Shown here piece after piece: positions 36,431 through 44,998 of a DNA stretch of 64,000 bases. This stretch comes from Mesorhizobium sp. YC-39. GTDB taxonomy: Bacteria > Pseudomonadota > Alphaproteobacteria > Rhizobiales > Rhizobiaceae. Each line of letters begins with the position of its first letter. Position 1 is the first letter of the stretch. Under the pieces are notes generated by a model, which was not told the DNA's origin, made no database searches, and saw nothing but the letters and a program-made list of their open reading frames with translations. The stretch covers positions 496,001-560,000 of the forward strand of contig NZ_JAOWPS010000002.1 of the NCBI RefSeq assembly GCF_025753795.1, read 5' to 3'. The position numbers were made by a program, and so were the translations under genes.

Positions 36431-37264
36431 ATGCCAAAGACATGGTTCATCACCGGCGCTTCTTCGGGGCTCGGTCTCGAGATGACGCAGCAGTTGCTCG
36501 CGCAGGGACACAAGGTGGTCGCAACGATCCGCCGCCCGGGGACGCTGACGCAACTCGAGCAGGCATACCGCGAACGCTTGGATGTCGTCCCGCTCGATCT
36601 GGTCGAGGCGGAGAGCATAACATCGGCCGTTAAAGGAGCCTTCCAGCGGCATGGCCGGATAGACGTGATCGTCAGCAATGCGGGCTATGGCCTGTTCGGC
36701 GCGGCGGAAGAGCTGACGAACGAAGATATCGACCGGCAGATTGCCACCAACCTTGCCGGATCCATCCATCTGATCCGTGCCGCATTGCCCCTTCTTCGAC
36801 GGCAAGGCGGCGGACGTATCGTCCAGGTTTCTTCCGAAGGTGGGCAGATCGCTTATCCGGGCTTCAGCCTCTATCACGCGTCCAAGTGGGGTATCGAAGG
36901 CTTCGTCGAATCCGTCGCACAGGAAGTGGCTCCCTTCGACATCGACTTCATCATCGCCGAGCCGGGACCGACCGGCACGAATTTCGGAGCCAATCTCGTC
37001 CGCGCAGAACCCATGGATGCCTACGAGGAAACCCCTGCCGGCGTCGTTCGCCGTGCGATCAGCGATGGTAGCTTCGAGATCAAGGGCGACGCGGCGCGAA
37101 CCGTGGCCGCAATCATTTCGGCCGCCGAGAGCGAGACGCCGCCATTGCGGTTGGCGCTGGGTAGCACGGCCTATTCCTCAATCTCACGCGCGCTTTCCGT
37201 GCGCCTGACTGGCCTTGAGGCGCAGCAGGAGGTGGCGAATTCCGCCGACCGACAGGATCTGTGA
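36431..37264 (+). CDS. SDR family oxidoreductase
   Basis: 277 residues, classical SDR. TGASSGLGLEMTQQLLAQGH binds the cofactor, SNAGYGLFGAAEEL holds the NAG motif, VSSEGG the catalytic Ser and YHASKWGIEGF the Tyr-x-x-x-Lys. The sequence resembles the 17-beta-HSD-like group that lacks the GTALxVDGG tail. It is divergent from LysR (2) and followed 52 bp later by a lipocalin-like protein. Confidence 0.9.
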   Translation: MPKTWFITGASSGLGLEMTQQLLAQGHKVVATIRRPGTLTQLEQAYRERLDVVPLDLVEAESITSAVKGAFQRHGRIDVIVSNAGYGLFGAAEELTNEDIDRQIATNLAGSIHLIRAALPLLRRQGGGRIVQVSSEGGQIAYPGFSLYHASKWGIEGFVESVAQEVAPFDIDFIIAEPGPTGTNFGANLVRAEPMDAYEETPAGVVRRAISDGSFEIKGDAARTVAAIISAAESETPPLRLALGSTAYSSISRALSVRLTGLEAQQEVANSADRQDL

Positions 37265-37316
37265 GCAGCGGAAACGGCCCAGAAACACAGACATCATGGA
37301 CCGGGAAGGAAACAAA

Positions 37317-37814
37317 ATGTCCATTCGACCAGTAATATTGGCTCTCGCCGTCAGCATTTCGTCTTCGCCCGCCTTCGCGCAGACCGTCGCAGCAAACCAG
37401 GTTATAGGCACCTGGAAGTTGGTGTCGGCGACGATTGATCCGGGCGGGCAAAACATTCCGGCCTATGGCAAGAACCCCAATGGTCTCCTCGTCTTCACTC
37501 CGGACATGCACTTTTCGGCAGTCATCACCGATGCCGATACCCCGCGCTTTGCCTCCGGTGCTCGTGGTGAGGGAACGGACGACGAAAACCGCATGGCCGT
37601 ATCACGCAACATCGGTTTCTTCGGCACCTACACCGTTGGTGACGACGGCGAATTCAGCGGCAACCGCGTCGAAGGGGCGACCTTTCCGAACTGGGTTGGC
37701 AGCGTCCGGACCCGTGATGACCTGACGCTGGTCGTCGCCGGCGACCGCATGACGGAACATTTTCGGCGACCGGAAGGGACCGAAATCAGGATCGAATGGC
37801 AGCGCGTCAAATGA
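37317..37814 (+). CDS. Exported lipocalin-like protein
   Basis: 165 residues starting at ATG 37317 after GGGAAGGA. A signal peptide (LALAVSISSSPAFAQ) precedes VIGTWKLVSATIDPGGQNIP, NGLLVFTPDMHFSAVI, FFGTYTV and EGATFPNWVG. These are the blocks of the lipocalin-like family PF13924 (Lipocalin_5). The ligand is unknown. It probably shares the SDR transcript. Confidence 0.82.
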   Translation: MSIRPVILALAVSISSSPAFAQTVAANQVIGTWKLVSATIDPGGQNIPAYGKNPNGLLVFTPDMHFSAVITDADTPRFASGARGEGTDDENRMAVSRNIGFFGTYTVGDDGEFSGNRVEGATFPNWVGSVRTRDDLTLVVAGDRMTEHFRRPEGTEIRIEWQRVK

Positions 37815-37818
37815 GGCC

Positions 37819-38232
37819 ATGAAAGGCGGAAGGTCTGGGCAAGGTCTCGGGCCTTGGTCCGCGGAACTTCCGCCCTTCGACCACGATCACAACGAAACCG
37901 AGCTATCTGGAGGACCAAGCCATGCTCTTCAATCGCCGTTCCACACACCCGGTCACATGGCGTTCCTGCTGGAATCGGCAGGCCGCTACCTGCTGTTGAC
38001 GGGCGATACGGCGAACCATTTCGTCGCGTCTCTTCAGAAGCCGGATTGGGGGGTTTCGTTCGACATGGACAAAGGCGCTGCTGCCAGCAGTCGCAAAAGG
38101 ATCTTTGCCATGCTGGCTGTAGAGAAAATGCCCTTTATCGGCTATCACATGCCCCACCCATCAGTCGGCTTTGTCGAGCCGCTCGAAGCAGGGTTCCGCT
38201 TCGTGCCGGCGAGCTATCAATTTCTGATCTGA
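37819..38232 (+). pseudogene. C-terminal fragment of an MBL-fold hydrolase
   Basis: The frame from 37819 becomes recognisable only from about 37940: FHTPGHMAFLLES, LLLTGDTANHFVASLQKPDW and PFIGYHMPHPSVGFVEP match the C-terminal half of the metallo-hydrolase at 39349. The N-terminal HxHxDH zinc site is absent, so this is a truncated copy; the first 30-40 residues look scrambled. Confidence 0.7.
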
Positions 38233-38266
38233 CGGCGGCCGACCAGTGGGCGCTGCGGCGATGCGA

Positions 38267-39172
38267 TCAGTCCCTCGCCTGCCAGTCATAATTCCTCATG
38301 TAATCGAGAAACGCTCGCATGGCGGCGCTCGGCAGGCGGCGGCTGGGGTAATACAGAAACCAGTGCGGCAAAGTTGGACTCCAATCGGAGAGAAGCTCCA
38401 CCAGCCGACCACTCAGGATATGGGGTTTGGCATAGTCGTCGAAAACATGGGCTATTCCTCTGCCGGCCAGGGCCGCCTGCAGCTCGTTGTGCGCCGAACT
38501 GACCGTCAGGCGGCCCGTGGGAGTGACCTCTATCTCTTCGTTCCCGTCGGCAAACCGCCAGGTGACCAGAGTGCCGCCAGGAAATCTGCGCTTGATGCAG
38601 TCATGACTGACGAGATCGTGCGGTACCTGCGGCTGACCGTGCCTTTTGACGTAGTCCGGTGAAGCGATGATCGTATAGCGAAGCGCGGGTCCAAGCGGGA
38701 GTGCGATCATGTCCTGCGCCAGTTGCTTGCCGAATCTGACGCCGGCATCGAAGCCCTGTTCCACGATGTCGATCACCGCCGCATCGCTGATGATTTCAAC
38801 CTTCACCTCGCGATAGGCATCCATGAAGTCGAATGCCAACGGGCAGAGAAAATGATCGACCGCCGGCGCCGGGGCGTTGATCCGGAGCGTTCCGGATGGA
38901 GTGTCCCTCAACTCGTCGACTTCCGCGATCGCCAGCCTGATGTCACTCAATGCGGGCGCCAACCGTTCAAGGAGGCGTTTGCCGGCTTCCGTGGGAGACA
39001 CGCTTCTCGTCGTGCGATTGAGGAGCCGGATGCCGAGGGTCTCTTCGAGCGCGTTCATCGTTTGGCTCAGGGCCGATGAAGACACGCCGCGCTCGAGCGC
39101 CGCCGCGCGGAAGCCACCGCAGCGGACGATAGAGACGAACACATCAAAGCTGTCCAGCCGAACAGGGCTCAT
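38267..39172 (-). CDS. LysR-family regulator (3)
   Basis: 301 residues. HTH GFRAAALERGVSSSALSQTM, LGIRLLNRTTRSVSPTEAGK and EQGFDAGVRFGKQLAQDMIAL. It is closely similar in layout to LysR (1) and (2), so the island holds three paralogs. It is divergent from the MBL-fold hydrolase at 39349 across 176 bp. Confidence 0.92.
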   Translation of the reverse strand: MSPVRLDSFDVFVSIVRCGGFRAAALERGVSSSALSQTMNALEETLGIRLLNRTTRSVSPTEAGKRLLERLAPALSDIRLAIAEVDELRDTPSGTLRINAPAPAVDHFLCPLAFDFMDAYREVKVEIISDAAVIDIVEQGFDAGVRFGKQLAQDMIALPLGPALRYTIIASPDYVKRHGQPQVPHDLVSHDCIKRRFPGGTLVTWRFADGNEEIEVTPTGRLTVSSAHNELQAALAGRGIAHVFDDYAKPHILSGRLVELLSDWSPTLPHWFLYYPSRRLPSAAMRAFLDYMRNYDWQARD

Positions 39173-39348
39173 TGGGAAGTAATTCTAACCAAGCTGATCA
39201 TCGTTGCGCATCTTATCGGATCAATTGTCCCATGTCATGGTAGGCGCAAAGTTAACTATCGCGCCCTGTCCGCTTCCTTTCGCCGGTCATTTCCGGCCCC
39301 GTACAATTGAAAGAAGCGGGAGCGTGCCCCACGAAGAAGGGAAAACCG

Positions 39349-40341
39349 ATGAATGCCTTCACTCTCGATAGACGCGCTATCATGCTGTCCGCTGTCGCAG
39401 GCGCATCAAGTATGCTCATCCCAAGCCTGAGCGGCTCCGGCAACGCCAATGCCCAAACCGCGTCCTTGTTGAGTGGCAACGCCGGTCGCTACCGCATTCG
39501 AGTCGGCGAGATCAGCGCGACCGTCTTGAGCGACGGCCTTATCGGCGGCCCTCCTCGTGTCTATGCCAGCGACGCGCCGGAAGCAGAGCTTGAAGAGGTG
39601 CTGCGGCGAGCATTCCTTCCGACCGACCACATGACGCTCAACCTGAATACGCTTCTGATCGAAACCGGCGGACGGCGGATTCTAATCGAGGCTGGCGCCG
39701 GCAAGACGATGGGTCCGAACGGCGGCCGCATCTTTGAAAACCTGGCAGCGATCGGCCTCGGCCCCGCTGACATTGACGCGATCGTCATTTCGCACACCCA
39801 TCCCGACCATGTCGGCAATCTCCGCACAGAGGACGGCAGCAAGGCCTTCCCCCGCGCGACGGTCTTCGTCCCGAAGGCGGACTGGGACTTCTTCGTCCGC
39901 ACCGATCCGGATCTCTCCTACATGCCCGTGCCGGAGGAATTTCGTGTGCGCTTCGCCGCCGCGATCAAGAACAGCCTCGAGCCGGTCATGAACGATGTCG
40001 AGTTCTATGAAGCCGGCGCCGAGATTGTGCCGGGCCTCACGACCCTCGTCGCATCCGGTCACACGCCGGGCATGGCGACCTTCCTCGTCCACTCTGGAAG
40101 CGACCAACTGCTGCTGACGGCGGACCTTGCCTATCACCCGGTCGTCAACGTCGACAATCCCTGGCTTCCAGGCCCTGACCGCGACAAGGAGACTGCGCTC
40201 GCGTCGCGCCGGCGCATCTTCGACAGGGCGGCAACCGACCGCATCCCGGTGCTCGGCTTCCACTTCCCGTTCCCCGGCCTCGGCCGGATGCTGAAGACCG
40301 ATGGCGGCTACATCTGGGTCCCCGCCAACTGGCAGTTTTGA
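39349..40341 (+). CDS. Exported MBL-fold metallo-hydrolase
   Basis: 330 residues. The N-terminus (RRAIMLSAVAGASSMLIPS) is a signal, possibly Tat-type because of the double Arg. The metallo-beta-lactamase site is SHTHPDHVGN near residue 147, with ASGHTPG and LLTADLAYHP as later metal ligands, and LGFHFPFPGLG near the end. The ATG at 39349 follows GAAGAAGGGAAAA. Its substrate is unknown; the divergent LysR (3) is the likely regulator. Confidence 0.88.
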   Translation: MNAFTLDRRAIMLSAVAGASSMLIPSLSGSGNANAQTASLLSGNAGRYRIRVGEISATVLSDGLIGGPPRVYASDAPEAELEEVLRRAFLPTDHMTLNLNTLLIETGGRRILIEAGAGKTMGPNGGRIFENLAAIGLGPADIDAIVISHTHPDHVGNLRTEDGSKAFPRATVFVPKADWDFFVRTDPDLSYMPVPEEFRVRFAAAIKNSLEPVMNDVEFYEAGAEIVPGLTTLVASGHTPGMATFLVHSGSDQLLLTADLAYHPVVNVDNPWLPGPDRDKETALASRRRIFDRAATDRIPVLGFHFPFPGLGRMLKTDGGYIWVPANWQF

Positions 40342-40413
40342 ATTCAAGAATAATCGAGCAGGAAATCTCTCACGGACCAGTCAAAGATCAATCGTCGCGG
40401 TTTTCTCGGAACG

Positions 40414-41454
40414 GTGGGAGCCGCGGCAACCGGGCTGGCGCTCGCCGGCCAGACCACCGCCACGGCGCAGGCCCAGGACACGACCTCCGCAGCCTCGGAC
40501 TCCAATCCCGAGGTGCTGACCCGTACCCTGCCCCGCACCGGTGAACGGGTGACCACGCTGGGCCTCGGTACCTTCCTCACCTTCGACCTGAAGCCCGGCG
40601 ATCGTCGCGACGCTCTTCGTCAGGTCTTCGAACGCTATGTCGCCGCCGGCGGTCGCGTGGTCGACACCTCACCGCTCTATGGCTCGGCCGAGGTCAGCGT
40701 CGGCCAGTTCATGGGCGAGTTCGAAGGCTCGGACGAGATGTTTCTCGCCAACAAGGTCTGGGCCACGGGCGAATATCTCGGCGACGAAACCCATGCCGAG
40801 GAAAGCTTCCGGCAGTCGCGGATGCGCACATGGCGCGACACGATCAATCTCATGCAATGCCACAGCATCACCAATGCATCGGTCACCATCCCGCTTATGA
40901 AGGCATGGAAGCAGGAAGGACTGATACGCCATGTCGGCATCACTCATCATGAGTCGGCGGCGCAGGACCAGTTGCTGGCGATCGTCGAACGCGACGACGT
41001 CGACTTCATCCAGACGAACTATTCGATCTTTAATCGCGATGCCGAGCGCCGCCTGCTTCCCGCGGCTGCCGAGAAGGGCGTCGGTGTGCTGATCAATCTA
41101 CCGCTCGAAAAGGCGCGACTGATGAAGGTGGTCGAGGGGCAACCGCTTCCCGGTTTCGCGGCGGAGTTCGGCGCGACGAGTTGGGCGCAGTTCTTCCTCA
41201 AATGGGTCATGGCGCATCCCGCCGTCACCAGCGTGTTGTGCGGCACCTCGAACCCCGATCACATGAGCGACAACGTCCAGGCGATGACCGGACCGCTTCC
41301 CGACGAGCGCATGCGCGCCCGCATGGTCGCGCACATGGAAACGATCCCCGGCTTCGGCTCCATCGGTTCCATGCCTTGGTATCCCGGCAAGGAGGATATG
41401 TATTCCGGTCTCATCAAGGAGGCTCAGGCGAACGCCGTGAGGCGACTTCAGTGA
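40414..41454 (+). CDS. Aldo/keto reductase (C) with a Tat signal; true start unclear
   Basis: Aldo/keto reductase of about 346-360 residues: LGLGTFLTFDL, GRVVDTSPLYGSAEVSVG (Asp, Tyr), FLANKVWATG (Lys) and NLMQCHSIT (His). The GTG at 40414 gives a protein starting in the middle of a signal peptide. Reading upstream in frame to 40372 gives SKINRRGFLGTVGAAATG, a clear twin-arginine signal, but the only candidate start there is ACG 40372, placed after AGGAAA. Either the start has mutated or a rare codon is used. It follows the MBL gene by 72 bp. Confidence 0.8.
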   Translation: MGAAATGLALAGQTTATAQAQDTTSAASDSNPEVLTRTLPRTGERVTTLGLGTFLTFDLKPGDRRDALRQVFERYVAAGGRVVDTSPLYGSAEVSVGQFMGEFEGSDEMFLANKVWATGEYLGDETHAEESFRQSRMRTWRDTINLMQCHSITNASVTIPLMKAWKQEGLIRHVGITHHESAAQDQLLAIVERDDVDFIQTNYSIFNRDAERRLLPAAAEKGVGVLINLPLEKARLMKVVEGQPLPGFAAEFGATSWAQFFLKWVMAHPAVTSVLCGTSNPDHMSDNVQAMTGPLPDERMRARMVAHMETIPGFGSIGSMPWYPGKEDMYSGLIKEAQANAVRRLQ

Positions 41455-41505
41455 CCGGCCACAGCCAGCCGAGATACCAGTGAATTCGACACTTGGAGAC
41501 CGACC

Positions 41506-42090
41506 TTGCCTTCTAGCCGACGCTCCCTATTGATCGCATTTCTAACGCTGCCTCTGATCCACGCAGCCAGGACCAAGGCATTCGCGCAAGCAGGCCCCGA
41601 ACTCCCTCTGACCCTGGAATGTCGCGACGGAGACGACCTCACTCTGGAGCGGGAAGCCGGTCCGTTCTTCAAGCCGAACTCGCCGCGCAATCGGAAACTC
41701 CATGCGGACGCCCTCCACGGTGAACGGATAACGGTTGCCGGACTTGTCCTCGACAAGCGCTGCCGACCGCTCGCCGGAAGCCTCGTCGAGATCTGGCATG
41801 CGGACGAAAACGGCGATTACGACAGCATCGGTTTTCGCCTGTGCGGGCACCAGTTCACCGACGCGCAGGGGCGCTGGTGGTTCAACACTATCGTGCCCGC
41901 GCTTTATCCTGGCCGAACGCGTCATTTCCATTTCAAGGTCCAGCGCCCAGGTGGACGCGTCCTCACCACCCAGCTCTATTTTCCCGGAGAGCCCGGAAAT
42001 GTCGGAGATCGGCTCTTTCACGAGACACTCCTCCTCGACATGAAGCAAACCGGCGACGGACGGTTCGGACGGTTCGATTTCGTAGTTTGA
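41506..42090 (+). CDS. Exported intradiol ring-cleavage dioxygenase-like protein
   Basis: 194 residues with a signal peptide (LLIAFLTLPLIHAARTKAFAQ). The core matches protocatechuate 3,4-dioxygenase-like proteins: LEREAGPFFKPNSPRN, GLVLDKRCRPLAGSLVEIWH (start of the beta-sandwich), FHFKVQRPGGRVLTTQLYFP. The iron ligands would be in the Tyr and His residues of YPGRTRHFHF. It is exported, unlike catabolic dioxygenases. It lies 51 bp after reductase (C) and is probably in one operon with it. Confidence 0.82.
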   Translation: MPSSRRSLLIAFLTLPLIHAARTKAFAQAGPELPLTLECRDGDDLTLEREAGPFFKPNSPRNRKLHADALHGERITVAGLVLDKRCRPLAGSLVEIWHADENGDYDSIGFRLCGHQFTDAQGRWWFNTIVPALYPGRTRHFHFKVQRPGGRVLTTQLYFPGEPGNVGDRLFHETLLLDMKQTGDGRFGRFDFVV

Positions 42091-42193
42091 ATGAACCAAG
42101 TCCGTTTGATCGGAAGCAAGTGCGCCAGTTGCGGAGTGCAAGCAGCATGACTGCAGCTCACCCGGCGACTGGCCAGTGGTGGTGGGGCTTAGC

Positions 42194-42310
42194 TCAGGCG
42201 TTGAAGCCGGCGTCTACACTGAGAACCGCACCCGTAATCAGACTTGCAGCGGGGCCAGCAAGGAACGCGACAGCGCCGGCGACTTCACGGGGCTCGCCCA
42301 CGTCAGGGAT
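42194..42310 (-). pseudogene. C-terminal remnant of an SDR
   Basis: About 39 codons ending GEPREVAGAVAFLAGPAASL and VLSVDAGFNA, the standard tail of FabG-like SDRs. The rest is missing because the methyltransferase gene at 42303 begins in the same place. Confidence 0.7.
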
Positions 42311-42926
42311 TGTCCGCGGTAGGACGTACCCGAATCTCGGCGATGCGCAGGATCTTGCGACGCTGAATGCGGTAGACGGCAGCCGGAGGCACGTTTGCGA
42401 AGGTGCCGCCCAAATAGGTGGCCTTGAGGCCCAACCGGTCGAGCAACGGACGCGATACCGGACAGCGCGGGCCATACGTGAACTGATAAAACGCACCGTT
42501 GGTGCGAAGGTGCGCGAAAGCGCCCTCCAGGATGGAATAGACCGTGCGGGGCGGCATCGACAGAAGCGGCAGGCCGCTGATGACAGCCCCTGCCGGGGTG
42601 TCGTCGAATAGCTCAACGCTACGCAATCGCGCCGCATCCATGCACAATGTCTTCGCACGAGGGAAATCGGCATTCAGTTTTGCGGCAAACTCCGAACCGA
42701 ATTCGATGAGCGCGAGTTTCTCCTCGGCAACCCCCCGCGCCAACAGCGCGCGCGTGAACACCCCCGTTCCGGGACCGAGTTCGAGGATTGGCCCGGTTTC
42801 CGCAGAAACCTCCGATACGATCAAAGCCGCCAGCGCCCGTCCGGATGGTGTGACGGCCGCAACCCTGAGCGGGTCGGATAGCCAGGCGCGGAAGAACTGG
42901 AGGGTCTCTGATGACCTGTTCAGCAT
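42303..42926 (-). CDS. Class I AdoMet methyltransferase (PmtA-like)
   Basis: 207 residues. Motif I ILELGPGTGVFTRALLARG near residue 48 and the early FFRAWLSDPLRVAAVTPSGR are typical of phospholipid N-methyltransferase/rRNA dimethylase-like proteins of rhizobia. Near the C-terminus, ATYLGGTFANVPPAAVYRI matches the same family. The ATG at 42926, after GGAGGATCAAGC, overlaps the end of dedA by 7 bp. The substrate is likely a membrane lipid, but this is inference. Confidence 0.8.
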   Translation of the reverse strand: MLNRSSETLQFFRAWLSDPLRVAAVTPSGRALAALIVSEVSAETGPILELGPGTGVFTRALLARGVAEEKLALIEFGSEFAAKLNADFPRAKTLCMDAARLRSVELFDDTPAGAVISGLPLLSMPPRTVYSILEGAFAHLRTNGAFYQFTYGPRCPVSRPLLDRLGLKATYLGGTFANVPPAAVYRIQRRKILRIAEIRVRPTADNP

Positions 42927-43561
42927 GCTTGATCCTCCGAGGAGGTCCGGCGCCAATTGCTTCGCCCAAGCAGTCGCCAGATCAGCACGGACAACGTCTC
43001 GACGCCAAGAACGAGGAGCAGGAACTTAATCGCCAAGGCTGATGCATTGAGGTCGGGGATCGACCGTGCGGCCGTGTAGCCCGCGGCGAGGAACAGACCA
43101 TTCCACAGGGCAGTGCCCAGTAGAGTGCCGGCAGCAAAGCGCCACGCATCCAGGCGAACAAGCGCAGCGGCCAGCGGCGCGACGAACCGAACTGCCGGGA
43201 TAATTTGCGCAATCAGGGACAGGCTCCTGTCGCGCGCTCGGAAGGAGGTCAGCATCTTGTCGATGCGCCTCGGCGGCAGACCCAAGAGCCGTCCACTTAC
43301 ATACAAAAGCTTGGCGGATATATCTTGTCCGACAGCCCGGACGACGAGGAACAGTACAACACTGGCGAATACACTTCCGCAGGTCGTCATGATGAAAGCG
43401 GCCGGCAGCGACCAACTGTCTTCGGCCGCAGCCATGCCGATTGCGACCAGCATGCCATGGGAAGGCAAAGCCGGGACGAAGCGTTCCGCCAGTCCGGCAG
43501 CGAACAAACCAAGCATTCCGAAAAGAGCAATCCAGTCGACGAGACTTGCGAGCGGGTCCAT
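42920..43561 (-). CDS. DedA-family membrane protein
   Basis: 213 residues with several membrane segments. The start LFAAGLAERFVPALPSHGML replaces the usual ExxxPxPGE region, and IIPAVRFVAPLAAALVRL matches the conserved R-x-(V/I)-x-P segment of DedA/SNARE-associated proteins. These are lipid scramblase-like transporters. It overlaps the methyltransferase and lies close to the SDR, suggesting one operon. Confidence 0.82.
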   Translation of the reverse strand: MDPLASLVDWIALFGMLGLFAAGLAERFVPALPSHGMLVAIGMAAAEDSWSLPAAFIMTTCGSVFASVVLFLVVRAVGQDISAKLLYVSGRLLGLPPRRIDKMLTSFRARDRSLSLIAQIIPAVRFVAPLAAALVRLDAWRFAAGTLLGTALWNGLFLAAGYTAARSIPDLNASALAIKFLLLVLGVETLSVLIWRLLGRSNWRRTSSEDQAC

Positions 43562-43564
43562 CCC

Positions 43565-44545
43565 TCAAGCCTCCGCGGGAACGCTGGGTCCATCTAGACC
43601 TGTGCGGAGAGGTGTCGCCGCAGCAGCGCCGAAATCGACGCCCGCCAGCTTTTCCGAGACGTCCCAAAGCCGGCGGGCGACATGCAATTCCAATGCATCT
43701 GCGGGAATTGCCGCCTCGCTCGGATGGCCGCGTGTCTCCGAAAGCCTGTTAGGACCGTAGTACCTGCCTCCGCGGGCATCCGGTGACGTCGCCGCGAACA
43801 ATGTGGGCAGAGCTCCCTGCGCCGCCGGCTGAAACAGAAACCACAGGACCGATCGCAAAAGTCCCTGAGCGCTGTGTCGACCCGGGGCGTTGTGCAGAAG
43901 GTCCGTCCGCGAAACTCCGGGATGGGCCGCAATACTTGTCAGGCCCCAGCCGGCTTCGTCACTTCTGCGCTGAAGTTCGAGGGCGAACATGAGGCAGGCG
44001 AGCTTGGATTGGGCATAGACCGGCATCGGCTTGTAGGCCCTTTCGGCCTGCAAATCGTCGAAGTCGATGGCGGCATTCCGGCGCACCGCGATACTGGAGA
44101 GGGTGACCACACGAGGATCGTGTCCTCGCCTGAGCAGGGACAGGAGATGTGCTGTCAGCGCAAAGTGACCGAGATAGTTCGTTCCGAACTGAAGTTCGAA
44201 ACCATCGGTCGTCGCCTTGCGCTGGGGTGGCGTCATGACACCGGCGTTGTTGATCAGTGTATCGATGCGATCGCGGCTCTCGCGCAACCGCTGCCCGAAT
44301 GCGGCGACAGAGGCCAGATCTGCGAGATCGACGGGTTCGAAGCTCACGCTCGCGTGCGGGACGGACTGTCTGATGCCGGCGATGGCTTCGCTTCCCTTGC
44401 GAGGGTCTCGTCCGGCCAGAATGACGTCGCCTCCTGCGCGCGCAAGCGCAAGCGCGTCCTCGAAGCCGAGGCCGCCTGTGCCGGTGACGACGATGGTCCG
44501 ACCGTGCTGGGACGGCATGTCCTGGCTGGTCCAATTCTTACACAT
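43565..44545 (-). CDS. SDR family oxidoreductase (retinol-dehydrogenase-like)
   Basis: 326 residues. The cofactor motif reads VVTGTGGLGFEDALALARAG, one residue shorter than the common TGxxxGxG. NNAGVMTPP, LSSIAVRRNA and YAQSKLACLMFALEL provide the NAG, Ser and Tyr/Lys motifs, followed by AAHPGVSRTDL. The long C-terminus is typical of the protochlorophyllide/retinol dehydrogenase-like SDRs. It lies just upstream of dedA. Confidence 0.88.
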   Translation of the reverse strand: MCKNWTSQDMPSQHGRTIVVTGTGGLGFEDALALARAGGDVILAGRDPRKGSEAIAGIRQSVPHASVSFEPVDLADLASVAAFGQRLRESRDRIDTLINNAGVMTPPQRKATTDGFELQFGTNYLGHFALTAHLLSLLRRGHDPRVVTLSSIAVRRNAAIDFDDLQAERAYKPMPVYAQSKLACLMFALELQRRSDEAGWGLTSIAAHPGVSRTDLLHNAPGRHSAQGLLRSVLWFLFQPAAQGALPTLFAATSPDARGGRYYGPNRLSETRGHPSEAAIPADALELHVARRLWDVSEKLAGVDFGAAAATPLRTGLDGPSVPAEA

Positions 44546-44567
44546 CCTGAAAATCCTCCCGTAGCCT

Positions 44568-44936
44568 TCAGGAGGAAGCCGTCTGGAGAGGCTGCAATAC
44601 CGCCTCAGCCAGCGCCGCCTCGCGCATCGGGGTTGCCCTGTCCCGATATTCGGCGTCCATCACCATGTCGGCGAAAGCCCTGCGGTTGGGATAGCGGACG
44701 AGAGCCACCGCGTCCCAAGCCTGTCCGGGCTCCGCCGAAAGCGCCGGGAGGCCATTGCCCACATAGACGATTTCCGCCCCGAAACGCGCGACGATCGGCG
44801 AGGCGACGGCCAGGTACTCCGTGTACCGCTCCCTGCCGCCGTCCTCTCGGAACCGCAGGAGATTCAACATGACGATGGCTTGTCCGTCGTCTTCAGCCAG
44901 GAAGTTTTCGAGTGCATTTTCAATGAGCGTAAGCAT
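44568..44936 (-). CDS. DUF1330-like protein
   Basis: 122 residues. AIVMLNLLRFREDGGRERYTEYL, VYVGNGLPALS and WDAVALVRYPNRRAFADMV form the ferredoxin-like dimer fold of DUF1330 and relatives. The function is unknown; such proteins often stand beside SDR or monooxygenase genes. It lies 22 bp upstream of the SDR. Confidence 0.78.
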   Translation of the reverse strand: MLTLIENALENFLAEDDGQAIVMLNLLRFREDGGRERYTEYLAVASPIVARFGAEIVYVGNGLPALSAEPGQAWDAVALVRYPNRRAFADMVMDAEYRDRATPMREAALAEAVLQPLQTASS

Positions 44937-44998
44937 AGCAACCTCGGATCTGGGGTGATGGAAAGGGACCGGCCTGAGTGCTGCCGTTCCTTCGGCAG

